64,000 bases of DNA from Jannaschia maritima (GCF_030973515.1 NZ_JARGZA010000007.1:150875-214874); one strand, 5' to 3'; positions 1-8,569 are shown, counted from the first letter of the stretch. Notes: generated by a model not told the origin, from the sequence alone. Translations and numbers: made by a program.

Positions 1-84
1 CAGCCGTTCCAGCCGGACGCGCGCGCCCGCCATCGTGTCCGGCGGATCGAAGGCCAGGGGCGTCCAATGCGTCGGACCGGTCAC
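1..84 (-). CDS. GNAT-family N-acetyltransferase, N-terminal fragment (runs off window)
   Basis: Only the first 28 codons are inside the window. The GTG start overlaps the TGA stop of the upstream hexosaminidase (GTGA), which implies translational coupling. The fragment reads VTGPTHWTPLAFDPPDTM and then AGARVRLERL. A Trp-Thr-Pro stretch followed by a short G-R-x-V-x-L-E-x-L strand is the usual beginning of RimJ/RimL-type GNAT proteins in this group of bacteria. No acetyl-CoA binding motif is visible because the rest lies beyond the edge. A different family cannot be excluded. Confidence 0.5.
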   Translation of the reverse strand, partial: MTGPTHWTPLAFDPPDTMAGARVRLERL

Positions 85-1949
85 GGCAGCGGCATCAGGC
101 GGGCATGGGCGGCGAAGCGGGAGAAGTCCTTCGCGCCGGGCGGGGTCCAAGCGGCCTCGGCCACGGCTGACAGGCGCGGATGCGCCATGTCGCGCAAGCG
201 GTCCATGTCGGACAGGTGCTCAGACCAAAGGCAGGCCTGCACGCCCAGCAAGCGCCCCGGACCGTCCGGCAGGCCCGCGGTCGGCTCGTACGCGTAGGTC
301 CGTTCGACCGGGACCGGGCCGGCCCAGGATGTGCCCGGCGCGTCCCACCCCGCCCCCTGTACCATGTCCAGATAATACGCCTGCCCCGGCGTCGCGACCA
401 CGTCGTAGCCCTGCGCGATCAGTTCCGCAGTCAGCTCGCGCGTCTGCCATGCCATCAGGATCGCCCCCTCCGGGAACACGCCGCCGCCGCGGGCGCATTC
501 GTCCCAGCCCGCCATGGTCCTCCCCCGCGCGCGCACCATCGCCTGGACACGGCGCAGGAAGTGGGACTGCAACGCCATCGCTCCCTCGATCCCCAACGCC
601 GCGGCGGCGGGCGAGGCGTGCCAGGCGTTCGCGTCCACCTCGTCCCCGCCGACATGGATCACCGCGCCGGGGAACAGCGCGAACACCTCGTCCAGAAGCG
701 CCTCCACCACCTCGTAGGTGCGGGGCAGGCCGGGGTTCAGGGCGTTGTTCGGATACCCCTGGATGGACCGATAGCTGTCTGCGGGCTCGTCCGAATCGGC
801 CAGGTCGGGGATCGCGCTCAGGATGGCGGTGGTGTGCCCGGGCAGGTCGATCTCCGGCACGACCTCGATGCCCAGGGCCGCCGCATGCGCCACGACTGCG
901 GCGACCTCGAGTTGCGAGTAGGTGCCCGCCTGCCCCTCCGGACCGTCGGCGTATTGCGGCGGCAGCGGCGCGTCGCCCCCGCGCCGCGCGCCGATATCGG
1001 CCAGGGCGGGAAAGGCCCGGGACGGAAGGCGGTATCCTTCGTCGTCCGACAGGTGCCAGTGGAACCGGTTCAGCTTGTGCCACGCCATGACGTCGAGCAG
1101 GCGCAGGACCTCCCCCGCGCTGCGCATGTTGCGGGCGACGTCCAGGTGGCACCCCCGCCATCCGTGGGTCGGGGCGTCCTCGATCCTGCCGCGGGATGGG
1201 AACCGATAGCCGCCGTCCCCCCGCGCCGCATGGGCCATCTGCGCCAACGTGATCACGCCGTGCCGTAAGCCATCCGCATCACGGTGGCGCACCGTGATCA
1301 CGTCATCGAAGTCCAGCGAATAGGATCCGGGCGCACCGTCCCCTGCGACCAATCGCACCGGGAGCCCGCCTTCGCCCAAGTCGAACGGGGCGGGTGCCGT
1401 GGGAAACAGCCGGCGATGCAGCGCCGCGACCGCGGCGAACGGAACCGGGTCGGCATCCGCCGCGGGCGACAGGACCGGCGCGGGGCCCAGGCCATCGACC
1501 GCGACCCGGGCGGGCCAGGGCAGCAGGCCCAGCGCAGCGGCCCGGCCCGCGGGCCAGGGCTTCACCGGGCCGCGGGGCCGGTCGTCGGGGGGCTGCAGAT
1601 CGCCCACCGTGGCGGACAGGGCGACGCCGTCCGCGTCCACGACCCAAGCCGCCATCGCCCCCTGCGACCGGTTCAGGGGCGGGTGGGTCAACCCGTGCAG
1701 CGCGACGTCGACCCCCTGCCCCGGCGGCAGGGTCGGCACGGGGTCCAGCGCGACCTCCACATGGTTGGCCAGTTTGCGGTGGACCCGCCCGCCCGTGACG
1801 GCCACGTCGTCCGCCAGCCGCGTCATGGACGCATAGCACAGGCGGACCACGGTCACCGGACGGTCGCCCAGGTTGCGCAGGCGGAACGTGAACCCGCCGT
1901 TGCCGGGTCCTGCGACGTGGCGCTGGGACAGGTGCAGACGGGCGGTCAT
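81..1949 (-). CDS. Beta-N-acetylhexosaminidase, GH20
   Basis: Glycoside hydrolase family 20 enzyme of 622 residues that removes terminal GlcNAc/GalNAc from chitooligosaccharides or glycans by substrate-assisted catalysis. An N-terminal beta-rich domain (about residues 1-270) is followed by the TIM barrel, with GCHLDVARN, HWHLSDDEGYR, VPEIDLPGHT and, near residues 432-436, the HVGGDE motif whose Asp-Glu pair is catalytic in the family. The ATG was chosen because it overlaps the stop of the ROK kinase by 4 bp (ATGA). No clear signal peptide is seen, so cytoplasmic hydrolysis of imported oligosaccharides is likely. The order kinase-hexosaminidase points to amino-sugar salvage. Confidence 0.93.
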   Translation of the reverse strand: MTARLHLSQRHVAGPGNGGFTFRLRNLGDRPVTVVRLCYASMTRLADDVAVTGGRVHRKLANHVEVALDPVPTLPPGQGVDVALHGLTHPPLNRSQGAMAAWVVDADGVALSATVGDLQPPDDRPRGPVKPWPAGRAAALGLLPWPARVAVDGLGPAPVLSPAADADPVPFAAVAALHRRLFPTAPAPFDLGEGGLPVRLVAGDGAPGSYSLDFDDVITVRHRDADGLRHGVITLAQMAHAARGDGGYRFPSRGRIEDAPTHGWRGCHLDVARNMRSAGEVLRLLDVMAWHKLNRFHWHLSDDEGYRLPSRAFPALADIGARRGGDAPLPPQYADGPEGQAGTYSQLEVAAVVAHAAALGIEVVPEIDLPGHTTAILSAIPDLADSDEPADSYRSIQGYPNNALNPGLPRTYEVVEALLDEVFALFPGAVIHVGGDEVDANAWHASPAAAALGIEGAMALQSHFLRRVQAMVRARGRTMAGWDECARGGGVFPEGAILMAWQTRELTAELIAQGYDVVATPGQAYYLDMVQGAGWDAPGTSWAGPVPVERTYAYEPTAGLPDGPGRLLGVQACLWSEHLSDMDRLRDMAHPRLSAVAEAAWTPPGAKDFSRFAAHARLMPLP

Positions 1950-2833
1950 GCGGCGGCCCGGTCGGCGGCCAGCAGCGCGGCGCCGCGCGCGCCGGAACTG
2001 TCGCCATGCAGTGCGCGCAGGATGCGCGGCGCCGGCTGCGGCCCCAACATGCGGGGGTGGAGGGCGTCCGTCAGCCGCTCCGTAAGGCGGTCCACCCGGG
2101 ACGCGCCACCACCCAGCACGACGGCTTCGGGCGCCACTAGCAAATGCAGGTCGCGCAGCACGTCCGCCAGCACGTCGATCCAGATCGTCAGGACGTCCCC
2201 CGGCACGCCGTCCTCCACCCGGACGGGACGGCCCGTCCGCCACGACGCGATGCGTGCCAGACCCGTTCCGGAGGCATAGACCTCATTGCAGCCCGCGCGC
2301 CCGCAACAACAGTCCCACAACGGCAGGTCATGGCGGGCCAGCGCGGCGGCAGGCGCTCCGACGTGGCCCACCTCCAACGGCAGGTCGCCGTGGCGGGGGG
2401 GCGGCACGCCGTCCACGCACAGGCCCCCGCCGACCCCGGTGCCCAGGATCAGTCCCATCACGACCCGAACTCCGTCGGCGGCCCCGCCCCGCGCCTCCGA
2501 CACGGCGAAGGCCGCGCCGTCGCCCACGACCGTTACGGGCCGGCCCGCGCCCGTCGACAGGACGTCGGCGGGCAAATGACCCGTCAAGGGCACGTTCGCC
2601 GCGAACCACGCCCCCGTCCGAGGGTCCGCGAGCCCCGGCAGCGCCACGCCCACGGACACGCGCCTGCCTGCTTCGGCATCCAGCCACGCGATCAGGTCCA
2701 GCGCCGCGGTGCACAGCGCGTCGAACGACGCGAGCGGGGTCGCCACGCGCCGCGAGGCCACGGTCGCGGCATCAGGCCCCTCGAAGAGCCGCGCCTCCAT
2801 CTTCGTGCCGCCCAGGTCGATGCCCCCGATCAT
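1946..2833 (-). CDS. ROK-family sugar kinase, probable N-acetylglucosamine kinase
   Basis: A 295-residue ROK kinase. It opens with the ATP phosphate-binding loop MIGGIDLGGTK, has GLILGTGVGGGL and an EVGH motif, and around residue 178 carries the zinc-binding signature CCCGRAGCNEVYASG (CxCGxxGCxE). The EVGH and CGxxGC elements fit N-acetylhexosamine or hexose kinases; with a GH20 enzyme translationally coupled downstream, GlcNAc is the best guess for the substrate. The start at 2833 places the glycine-rich loop at the N-terminus as usual. The ATG of the hexosaminidase overlaps its stop. Confidence 0.88.
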   Translation of the reverse strand: MIGGIDLGGTKMEARLFEGPDAATVASRRVATPLASFDALCTAALDLIAWLDAEAGRRVSVGVALPGLADPRTGAWFAANVPLTGHLPADVLSTGAGRPVTVVGDGAAFAVSEARGGAADGVRVVMGLILGTGVGGGLCVDGVPPPRHGDLPLEVGHVGAPAAALARHDLPLWDCCCGRAGCNEVYASGTGLARIASWRTGRPVRVEDGVPGDVLTIWIDVLADVLRDLHLLVAPEAVVLGGGASRVDRLTERLTDALHPRMLGPQPAPRILRALHGDSSGARGAALLAADRAAA

Positions 2834-2941
2834 GCGCCCCTTCCGCCGCCGTTCGCGACACGTTGACCACGCCGCGCGGCGGCGCGCCAGGGGCGCACCA
2901 CGACCCATGCCCGGCACCGCCGTGCGACGGATGTCGCGAAC

Positions 2942-3904
2942 GTGACGGAAGCTCGGGTTGGCGCGGACGGTGATCGCGACTACCTCCCGACTGGAAGCGC
3001 GGGCCGGCTCCGCGGCCGGCATGCCCCCCAACCGACCCGCCGCGCCCGCCGTGGCGCCCCTCGTCCCACAGGTGCCGGAATATCCCTCTCCATACTCGTC
3101 GTCTCCTCCGAGACGCAGGACCAGCAGGACGCCCGCCGCAAGCGCAGCGGCGGCGCCTCGCACGAAAGCTTCGCCGACACGCTGCGGCAGATGCGGCCCG
3201 GCCTCCGACTGACGGACGTCAATTGCGTCGAAGGAACGCCGCCCCCGGCGCTGTCCGGATACGACGGCGCCGTGTTCGCCGGCTCACCCATCCAGATGCA
3301 CGAAAACGCCCCGGAGGTCCGCAGCGCGGCGCGCTTCATGGAAGCGGTCTACGAAGCCGGCCTGCCGTCGTTCGGATCCTGCGCGGGGTTGCAGATCGCG
3401 GTGGTGGCCGCCGGCGGGTCCGTCCGCCCCCGGTCCGAAACGATGGAGGCCGCCTTCGCGCGGGGCGTGTGGCGCACGCCGGACGGCGCGGACCACCCCC
3501 TCCTGGCCGATCGGCCCGGTGCCTGGGATGCACCTGCGATGCATGCCTCCATGGTGGACCTGATGCCGGATGGCGGGACCGTCTTGGCCCGCACGCGCGC
3601 CACGCCCGTCCAGGCGGCCGAGATCCGGCGCGGGGCGGGCACGTTCTGGGGCGTGCAGTACCACCCCGAGCTGTCCCTGGCCGAGATTGCGGCCGCGCTT
3701 CGCGCCTCCGCGGACGACTTGGTCGGCCAGGGTCTGGCAGGCGACGCCGGCGACGTCGGTCGCTATGCCGATGTCCTGGACGGTCTCGACGCCGATCCCG
3801 ACCGACGCGACCTGGCCTTCCGTCTCGGCTTGGACGAACAGACCACCCGCGCCGACGACAGGCGGCGCGAGATCGAGAACTTCCTGCGGATGCTGGGGGG
3901 CTGA
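2942..3904 (+). CDS. Type 1 glutamine amidotransferase (GATase1) protein, start uncertain
   Basis: Class I glutamine amidotransferase domain, probably hydrolysing glutamine or a gamma-glutamyl compound. The nucleophile Cys sits in FGSCAGLQ (about residue 145 of the long form) and the catalytic His-Glu in VQYHPE (about residue 240). Conserved sequence begins with SILVVSSETQDQQ at nucleotide 3089. No ATG, GTG or TTG lies close to it in frame; the only available one is GTG at 2942, which adds about 49 low-complexity residues. Either that distant GTG is used, or a non-canonical codon near 3086-3092. Divergent from the ROK operon and convergent with the SDR gene. Confidence 0.8.
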   Translation: MTEARVGADGDRDYLPTGSAGRLRGRHAPQPTRRARRGAPRPTGAGISLSILVVSSETQDQQDARRKRSGGASHESFADTLRQMRPGLRLTDVNCVEGTPPPALSGYDGAVFAGSPIQMHENAPEVRSAARFMEAVYEAGLPSFGSCAGLQIAVVAAGGSVRPRSETMEAAFARGVWRTPDGADHPLLADRPGAWDAPAMHASMVDLMPDGGTVLARTRATPVQAAEIRRGAGTFWGVQYHPELSLAEIAAALRASADDLVGQGLAGDAGDVGRYADVLDGLDADPDRRDLAFRLGLDEQTTRADDRRREIENFLRMLGG

Positions 3905-3923
3905 CCGGCGAGCGGCGGGCGCA

Positions 3924-4697
3924 TCAGGGCACGGGCAGGCCCACCGCCCGCCGCCCTTCGGGCGTCTTGAGCGAGAAGTCGGTCCCCAGCCAGGCGTCCC
4001 CGGCGGGCGTCGCCAGGAAGGCGATGGCGCCGGCGACCCATTCGGGCGGTATGTGCGCGTCCCAGTCCAATCGGCTGACCGGATTGATGCCCGACGCGGC
4101 GATCTCGCGTTGCATCTGCGTGGCCACGGTGCCGGGCGACAGGCCGATCACGCGGATGCCTTGGGCCTGCCCCTCCTGGTGGGCCACGCCGGTCAGCCGC
4201 AGGACGGCGGCCTTCGACGCGCAGTAATGCGACCAACCTTCCAGCGCGCCGTTGGCCGCGCCCGACGATATGTTGACCACCGTGCCCCCGCCCTGCCGGG
4301 CCATCACCGGCATGACGAAGCGCAGGCCGTGATAGACGCCCTTCACGTTCACGTCGATCACCGTGGCCCAGGCCGCGGGGTCGCTGTCGACGATGCGCGC
4401 GATGGGGTCGATCAGGCCCGCATTGTTCACCAGCAGGTCGATGCGCCCCCACCGGTCCACCACCGCGTCGACCAGGGCGGCGAACCCATCCGCGTCGGCC
4501 ACGTCCAGCGCGTGCGCCCAGGCCGCGTCCCCGATCTCGTCGGCCAGGGCCTTGATCGCGGCGGCGCCACGGGCGGCCAGCACGACGCGCGCGCCCAGAT
4601 CGGCCAGATGGCGGGCGGCGGCGGCGCCGATCCCCCGGCTGGCCCCGGTGATCAGCGCGACCTGTCCGGACAGGTCGGGGCGGGTCGGATCGGTCAT
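3924..4697 (-). CDS. SDR-family NAD(P)-dependent oxidoreductase
   Basis: Classical short-chain dehydrogenase of 257 residues. The TGASRGIG nucleotide-binding motif lies near residue 17, NNAG near 88, the catalytic Ser in NISSGAAN and the YxxxK pair in YCASK near residue 157. After the cofactor loop an LSPGTVAT segment follows. Substrate cannot be deduced. The ATG at 4697 gives a typical N-terminus; longer upstream reading adds arginine-rich, unlikely residues. It converges with the amidotransferase gene. Confidence 0.88.
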   Translation of the reverse strand: MTDPTRPDLSGQVALITGASRGIGAAAARHLADLGARVVLAARGAAAIKALADEIGDAAWAHALDVADADGFAALVDAVVDRWGRIDLLVNNAGLIDPIARIVDSDPAAWATVIDVNVKGVYHGLRFVMPVMARQGGGTVVNISSGAANGALEGWSHYCASKAAVLRLTGVAHQEGQAQGIRVIGLSPGTVATQMQREIAASGINPVSRLDWDAHIPPEWVAGAIAFLATPAGDAWLGTDFSLKTPEGRRAVGLPVP

Positions 4698-4978
4698 GGC
4701 GTCGAATCCTTCGGCAGTGGCGATCGGTCCGGCCCCCCGTCCGGGCGGCCATCGGGATCCCCCTAGCTCAATCGTCCCCAGGGCGGAACGCGGGCCTGTG
4801 CATAATGGCGGTGCAGGACGCGCACGCCCGGGCCGGGGGCGGAAACTTGGGGATAACGGAAAGGCCATCCTTTACAGCCCACCACCACCGCACCACCATA
4901 TCTGGTAGGCGCAGGGCGAGCGATTCCAATCCCTGTCCGGCGTCCAACCCGTCGCGAACCCAGGGAGGATCGCACCCC

Positions 4979-5485
4979 ATGCTCCATCAGCGCAACTCAT
5001 TCGCGGAAACGGGCGACCTGCACCCGATCGACTTGGTCGAAACGGTGGCGGAAGCGCACGACTGGGACTTCGACCGCGTCGGCGACGACCAGATCGCCAT
5101 GATCGTCGAAGGGCAATGGCGGACCTATTCCGTCACCCTCGCCTGGTCGGAGGTGGACGAGACGCTGCGCCTGATCTGCTGCTTCGAGATGGCGCCCCCC
5201 GACGAATCCCTGCCCGGCCTCTACGAACTGCTGAACCGCGCCAACGACGAATGCTGGACGGGCAACTTCACCTATTGGGCGCGCGACGACCTGATGGTGT
5301 TCCGCTATGGCCTCGTGCTGGCGGGCGGCGCGATGGCGCAGGCCGAACAGGTCAACCACCTCATCGCCGAAGCGGTGCTGGCGGGCGAACGCTTCTATCC
5401 AGCCTTCCAACTGGTCTGCTGGGGGGGCCGCACCCCGCAGGAGGCGATGCAGATCGCCATCGCGGAGGCCTACGGCCGCGCATGA
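4979..5485 (+). CDS. YbjN domain-containing protein
   Basis: A 168-residue protein of the YbjN family (type III chaperone-like fold), often found next to proC in Rhodobacteraceae. A strong ribosome binding site (AGGGAGG) precedes the ATG at 4979. Characteristic pieces are DLVETVAEAHDWDFDR, the central LRLICCFEM and the C-terminal TPQEAMQIAIAEAYG. Its stop overlaps the proC start by 4 bp (ATGA), so the two are translationally coupled. Molecular function is not established; YbjN-type proteins are linked to stress and motility regulation in enterobacteria. Confidence 0.85.
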   Translation: MLHQRNSFAETGDLHPIDLVETVAEAHDWDFDRVGDDQIAMIVEGQWRTYSVTLAWSEVDETLRLICCFEMAPPDESLPGLYELLNRANDECWTGNFTYWARDDLMVFRYGLVLAGGAMAQAEQVNHLIAEAVLAGERFYPAFQLVCWGGRTPQEAMQIAIAEAYGRA

Positions 5486-6279
5486 CGCGGATGGACGACG
5501 TGAACCGCCGCGGCCTGGTCCTGCTGGGCTGCGGTAAGATGGGCTCCGCCATGCTGGCCGGATGGCTGGCGGGGGGCCTGGACCCAGCTGCCGTCCACGT
5601 CGTCGACCCGGCCCCGTCGGACTGGCTGCGCGGCACGGGCGTGGTGCTGGACGGCCCCCTGCCCGACACCCCCGCCCTGACCCTGATCGCGGTCAAGCCG
5701 CAGACGATGGGCGACGCCCTGCCCGCCCTGCAGGGGTTGCGGAACACGCTGTTCGTTTCCGTCGCCGCCGGGACGACCATCGCGGCGTTCGAAGCCGCGT
5801 TCGGCCCGGATGCGCGGATCGTGCGCGCCATGCCGAACACGCCCGCCGCCGTGGGCGCGGGCATCACTGCCATCGTCGGCAACGCGAACGCCGGGGACGC
5901 CGACCTCGACCTCGCGCAGACGTTCCTGTCCGCCGTGGGCGACGTGGTACGCCTGGACGACGAGACGCAGATGGACGCCGTCACCGGCCTGTCGGGATCG
6001 GGCCCGGCCTATGTCTTCCACCTAATCGAGGCGATGGCCGCCGCCGGCATCGCCCAGGGCCTGGCGCCCGACCTGGCCCTGCGCCTGGCACGCGCGACGG
6101 TCGCGGGCGCGGGCAAGCTTGCGCTGGACGGCGCCGATCCCGCGCAGTTGCGCCGCGACGTGACATCGCCGAACGGCACGACGCAGGCGGGGCTGGCCGT
6201 CCTGATGGACGAACTGCCCGACCTGATGGAACGCACGGTCGCCGCCGCCGCCGACCGGTCCAGGGCGTTGCGCGGATGA
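5482..6279 (+). CDS. proC: Pyrroline-5-carboxylate reductase
   Basis: Catalyses the last step of proline synthesis, reducing 1-pyrroline-5-carboxylate with NAD(P)H. Predicted product is 265 residues. The dinucleotide fold GCGKMGSAMLAGW is near residue 14, VKPQTM near 72, RAMPNTPA near 116, and the family signature of the substrate/dimer region TGLSGSGPAYVF near 168, followed by DVTSPNGTTQAGL. The ATG at 5482 overlaps the ybjN stop; a second ATG three codons on is possible. The tRNA-binding protein gene follows, again with an ATGA overlap. Confidence 0.95.
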   Translation: MTRMDDVNRRGLVLLGCGKMGSAMLAGWLAGGLDPAAVHVVDPAPSDWLRGTGVVLDGPLPDTPALTLIAVKPQTMGDALPALQGLRNTLFVSVAAGTTIAAFEAAFGPDARIVRAMPNTPAAVGAGITAIVGNANAGDADLDLAQTFLSAVGDVVRLDDETQMDAVTGLSGSGPAYVFHLIEAMAAAGIAQGLAPDLALRLARATVAGAGKLALDGADPAQLRRDVTSPNGTTQAGLAVLMDELPDLMERTVAAAADRSRALRG

Positions 6280-6614
6280 CCCCGATCACCTTCGACGACT
6301 TCCAAGCGGTCGACATCCGCGTGGGCACGATCGTCCGGGCCGAACCCTTCCCCGAAGCCCGCAAGCCCGCGATCAAGATGTGGATCGACTTCGGTCCCGA
6401 ACTGGGGGAGCGCAAGACCTCCGCCCAGGTCACGGCGCATTACGCGCCGGGCACCCTGATCGGGCGGCAGGTCGTCGCCGTCGTGAACTTCCCGCCCCGC
6501 CAGATCGGCCCCTTCATGTCCGAGGTCCTGGTCCTCGGCCTGCCCGACCGCGCGGGCGAGGTGGTGCTGCTGGCCCCCGACCAGCCCGTCCCCGAAGGCG
6601 GGCGAATGCACTGA
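6276..6614 (+). CDS. tRNA-binding protein, CsaA-like
   Basis: A 112-residue stand-alone OB-fold tRNA-binding domain, as in CsaA and in the C-terminus of methionyl-tRNA synthetase. Diagnostic segments are FQAVDIRVGTIVRAEPFPEARKP at the start, SAQVTAHY in the middle and NFPPRQIGPFMSEVLVLG near the end. CsaA binds tRNA and has been given a chaperone/secretion role in Bacillus; that role here is only inferred. Third gene of the ybjN-proC run, ATG overlapping the proC stop. Confidence 0.9.
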   Translation: MTPITFDDFQAVDIRVGTIVRAEPFPEARKPAIKMWIDFGPELGERKTSAQVTAHYAPGTLIGRQVVAVVNFPPRQIGPFMSEVLVLGLPDRAGEVVLLAPDQPVPEGGRMH

Positions 6615-6616
6615 CG

Positions 6617-7561
6617 ATGGACCGCCTGCTGATATCGCGTGCCCTGCCCGACAGCGTCATGGACGCCGCCCGCGACCGGTTCGACGTGACCTGCCGCGAC
6701 ACGACCCTGCCGATGGACCGGGCCGAATGCCGCGCGGCGCTGGTCGGATACGACGTCGTCCTGCCCACCCTGGGCGATGCCTTCGGGGCGGACGCCTTCG
6801 ACGGCCCCGTTCGCGCGAAGGGGCTGGCGAACTTCGGCGTGGGCTTCGACCACATCGACGTCGCCGCCGCCCGCGCCGCGGGGTTGGCGGTGACGAACAC
6901 GCCCGGCGCCGTGACCGACGCCACCGCCGACATCGCGATGATGCTGATCCTAATGACCGCCCGCCGCGCCGCGGAAGGCGAACGGCTGGTCCGGGCGGGT
7001 GACTGGTCCGGATGGCACCCCGTGCAAATGCTGGGACGATCCGTGTCGGGGTCCACCCTGGGCGTGATCGGCATGGGCCGCATCGGGCAGGCCGTCGCCA
7101 AGCGGGCGCGGGACGGGTTCGGGATGCGCGTCCTCTTCCACAACCGTTCCACCAAGGCGGTGGACGGGGCCGAACAGGTCGCCACCGTCGCGGACCTGTG
7201 CGCCGCATCCGACGTCGTCGTCGTGGCCGCCGCCGCCACGCCGGGCACCCACCACATCGTCGACGCCCGCGCCCTGTCCGCCATGCGCCCCCATGCCCAT
7301 CTGGTGAACATCGCCCGCGGAAACCTGGTGGACGAGGCCGCGCTGATCGATGCCTTGCGATCGGGCCGCATCGCGGGCGCGGGCCTCGACGTCTACGAAC
7401 GCGAACCCCGGGTCCCCGACGCCCTACGCGCCCTGCCCAACGTCACGCTGCTGCCCCATCTGGGCACCGCGACCCTCGCCGTGCGCGAGGACATGGGCCG
7501 CATGGCGCTCGACAACGCGGCGGCCATCGCCGAAGGCCGCGACCCGCCGAACCCCGTCTGA
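6617..7561 (+). CDS. D-2-hydroxyacid dehydrogenase (glyoxylate/hydroxypyruvate reductase type)
   Basis: A 314-residue NAD(P)-dependent D-isomer 2-hydroxyacid dehydrogenase. The Rossmann motif GMGRIG is near residue 152. The catalytic triad is visible as Arg in NIARGNLVDE (about 232), Glu in VYEREP (about 262) and His in LLPHLGTAT (about 280). FGVGFDHIDVAAA and NTPGAVTDATAD are typical of glyoxylate/hydroxypyruvate or glycerate dehydrogenases. The gene starts 3 bp after the tRNA-binding protein stop, so it is probably co-transcribed. Exact substrate is not determinable. Confidence 0.9.
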   Translation: MDRLLISRALPDSVMDAARDRFDVTCRDTTLPMDRAECRAALVGYDVVLPTLGDAFGADAFDGPVRAKGLANFGVGFDHIDVAAARAAGLAVTNTPGAVTDATADIAMMLILMTARRAAEGERLVRAGDWSGWHPVQMLGRSVSGSTLGVIGMGRIGQAVAKRARDGFGMRVLFHNRSTKAVDGAEQVATVADLCAASDVVVVAAAATPGTHHIVDARALSAMRPHAHLVNIARGNLVDEAALIDALRSGRIAGAGLDVYEREPRVPDALRALPNVTLLPHLGTATLAVREDMGRMALDNAAAIAEGRDPPNPV

Positions 7562-7621
7562 CGGAACCTCTGACGGACGCCGCGCGGGACCATACCTTCG
7601 CGCCATACACGGAGGTTCGCC

Positions 7622-7870
7622 ATGAACGCCCAACCACCACGCCGCATTCAAGTTCAACTCGACGCCGACTTGCTCGATCGAGCCGAAGAGTTGGGTGTTG
7701 ACATGGACGATGCCGTTCTCGACGGCATGCGCATCGCCGTCGAACGCGCGGAAGGGCGGGCAAGGCGGAAACGGTGGGCGATGGAGAATCGCGGATCGCT
7801 CGAGGCCTGGGGCGAGTGGGTCGAGCGCAATGGGTTGCTTCTATCGGATCTCGCGGTGACGAAGCTCTGA
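7622..7870 (+). CDS. ccdA: CcdA-family antitoxin
   Basis: An 82-residue protein preceded by a good ribosome binding site (GGAGG). The N-terminal part (RRIQVQLDADLLDRAEELG) fits a ribbon-helix-helix DNA-binding domain. The C-terminal part, RWAMENRGSLEAWGEWVERNG followed by LLLSD, matches the conserved toxin-binding tail of CcdA (RW-x-x-EN ... WVE-x-NGL-x-L). Its TGA overlaps the ATG of the toxin gene by one base (TGATG), the standard CcdAB arrangement. CcdA normally neutralises CcdB and autoregulates the operon. Base composition is visibly less GC-rich than the neighbours, which suggests transfer. Confidence 0.88.
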   Translation: MNAQPPRRIQVQLDADLLDRAEELGVDMDDAVLDGMRIAVERAEGRARRKRWAMENRGSLEAWGEWVERNGLLLSDLAVTKL

Positions 7871-8142
7871 TGGCAAGATACGATGTCTACCGCTTGCGAG
7901 ATGGACGACATGTATTGGACGTGCAATCCGATTTCGTCTACGGAACGAAGACGCGAACCGTCGTCCCGCTACAGGAGCCTGCCGATGTTCCAGACGCGAC
8001 GCCTCACTTGCATCCGCGTATCAAGATCGACACCCGCGAACTCACCATTATGACCCATCTGATCGCCGCCGTTCCAGAAGCTGGGTTAAAGGAGCCGATC
8101 GCCAACCTCGACGACCATTCCGACGCCATCACCCGCGCCTAG
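7870..8142 (+). CDS. ccdB: CcdB-family toxin, C-terminus removed by an in-frame TAG
   Basis: Ninety codons with clear CcdB features: ARYDVYR start, LDVQSDFVYG, RTVVPLQ, LHPRIKID, LIAAVP and EPIANLDDHSDAIT. In the family this last stretch leads into a final helix that carries the gyrase-poisoning end (Trp-Gly-Ile in the F-plasmid protein). Here a TAG at 8140-8142 stops translation after ITRA; the next codons in frame (8143-8163) read DTLLTDW before TGA at 8164, exactly the expected tail for a 98-residue toxin. The product therefore probably still binds CcdA but lacks the killing residues. Readthrough or sequencing error are alternatives. Confidence 0.85.
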   Translation: MARYDVYRLRDGRHVLDVQSDFVYGTKTRTVVPLQEPADVPDATPHLHPRIKIDTRELTIMTHLIAAVPEAGLKEPIANLDDHSDAITRA

Positions 8143-8152
8143 GATACGCTCC

Positions 8153-8569
8153 TCACCGACTGGTGACGCCGCGCACGACCAGTTCTCGATACCCCGACAC
8201 GGCGCAGCCCTCGCGTGCGAAGGCCACGTCCTCCAGCGACACCGCCACCACCTCCGCGGTGGTGTGGATCGCCGATCCCGGCAGCAGGTGCCCGCCCCGC
8301 ACCCGCCCGTCCCCGTCCGCCAGGCTCAGATGCAGGTGCTGTCCCTGCGGATCCACCGTGCCGACCAGCGATACGATCTCGAACCGGCCGTCATACGCCG
8401 TGCCCGCGTCCCGGTCCGCATGGCGCAGGCGGCACCGCGTCAGCGAGCCCACGCAGGTGACGATCGCCATGGCTCGCGCCCCCGCCTCCGCCCGGACGGC
8501 CTGCAGGCCTTCGATCAGGTCGGTTCCCGGCATCAGCCGGAAGGCCAGGAACCGCCCCCGGCTCTCCAT
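8153..8569 (-). CDS. PPC/DUF296 domain-containing protein
   Basis: A 138-residue single-domain protein of the PPC (PCC, DUF296) family, related to plant AT-hook proteins and bacterial stand-alone PPC proteins that form trimers. Recognisable parts are RFLAFRLMPGTDLIEGLQ at the start, a VTCVGSLTRCRLRHAD strand, IVSLVGTVDPQG, and HLHLSLADGDGRVRGGHLLPGS, which contains the family's G-G-H. The start overlaps the aldehyde dehydrogenase stop by one base. Its 3' end overlaps the lost tail of ccdB on the other strand. Function in bacteria is unknown. Confidence 0.82.
   Translation of the reverse strand: MESRGRFLAFRLMPGTDLIEGLQAVRAEAGARAMAIVTCVGSLTRCRLRHADRDAGTAYDGRFEIVSLVGTVDPQGQHLHLSLADGDGRVRGGHLLPGSAIHTTAEVVAVSLEDVAFAREGCAVSGYRELVVRGVTSR

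Noticed and set aside
1284..2279. Long plus-strand open frames opposite the GH20 and ROK genes
   Set aside because: Arginine-rich, non-conserved products that mirror real minus-strand genes; a normal effect of very high GC.
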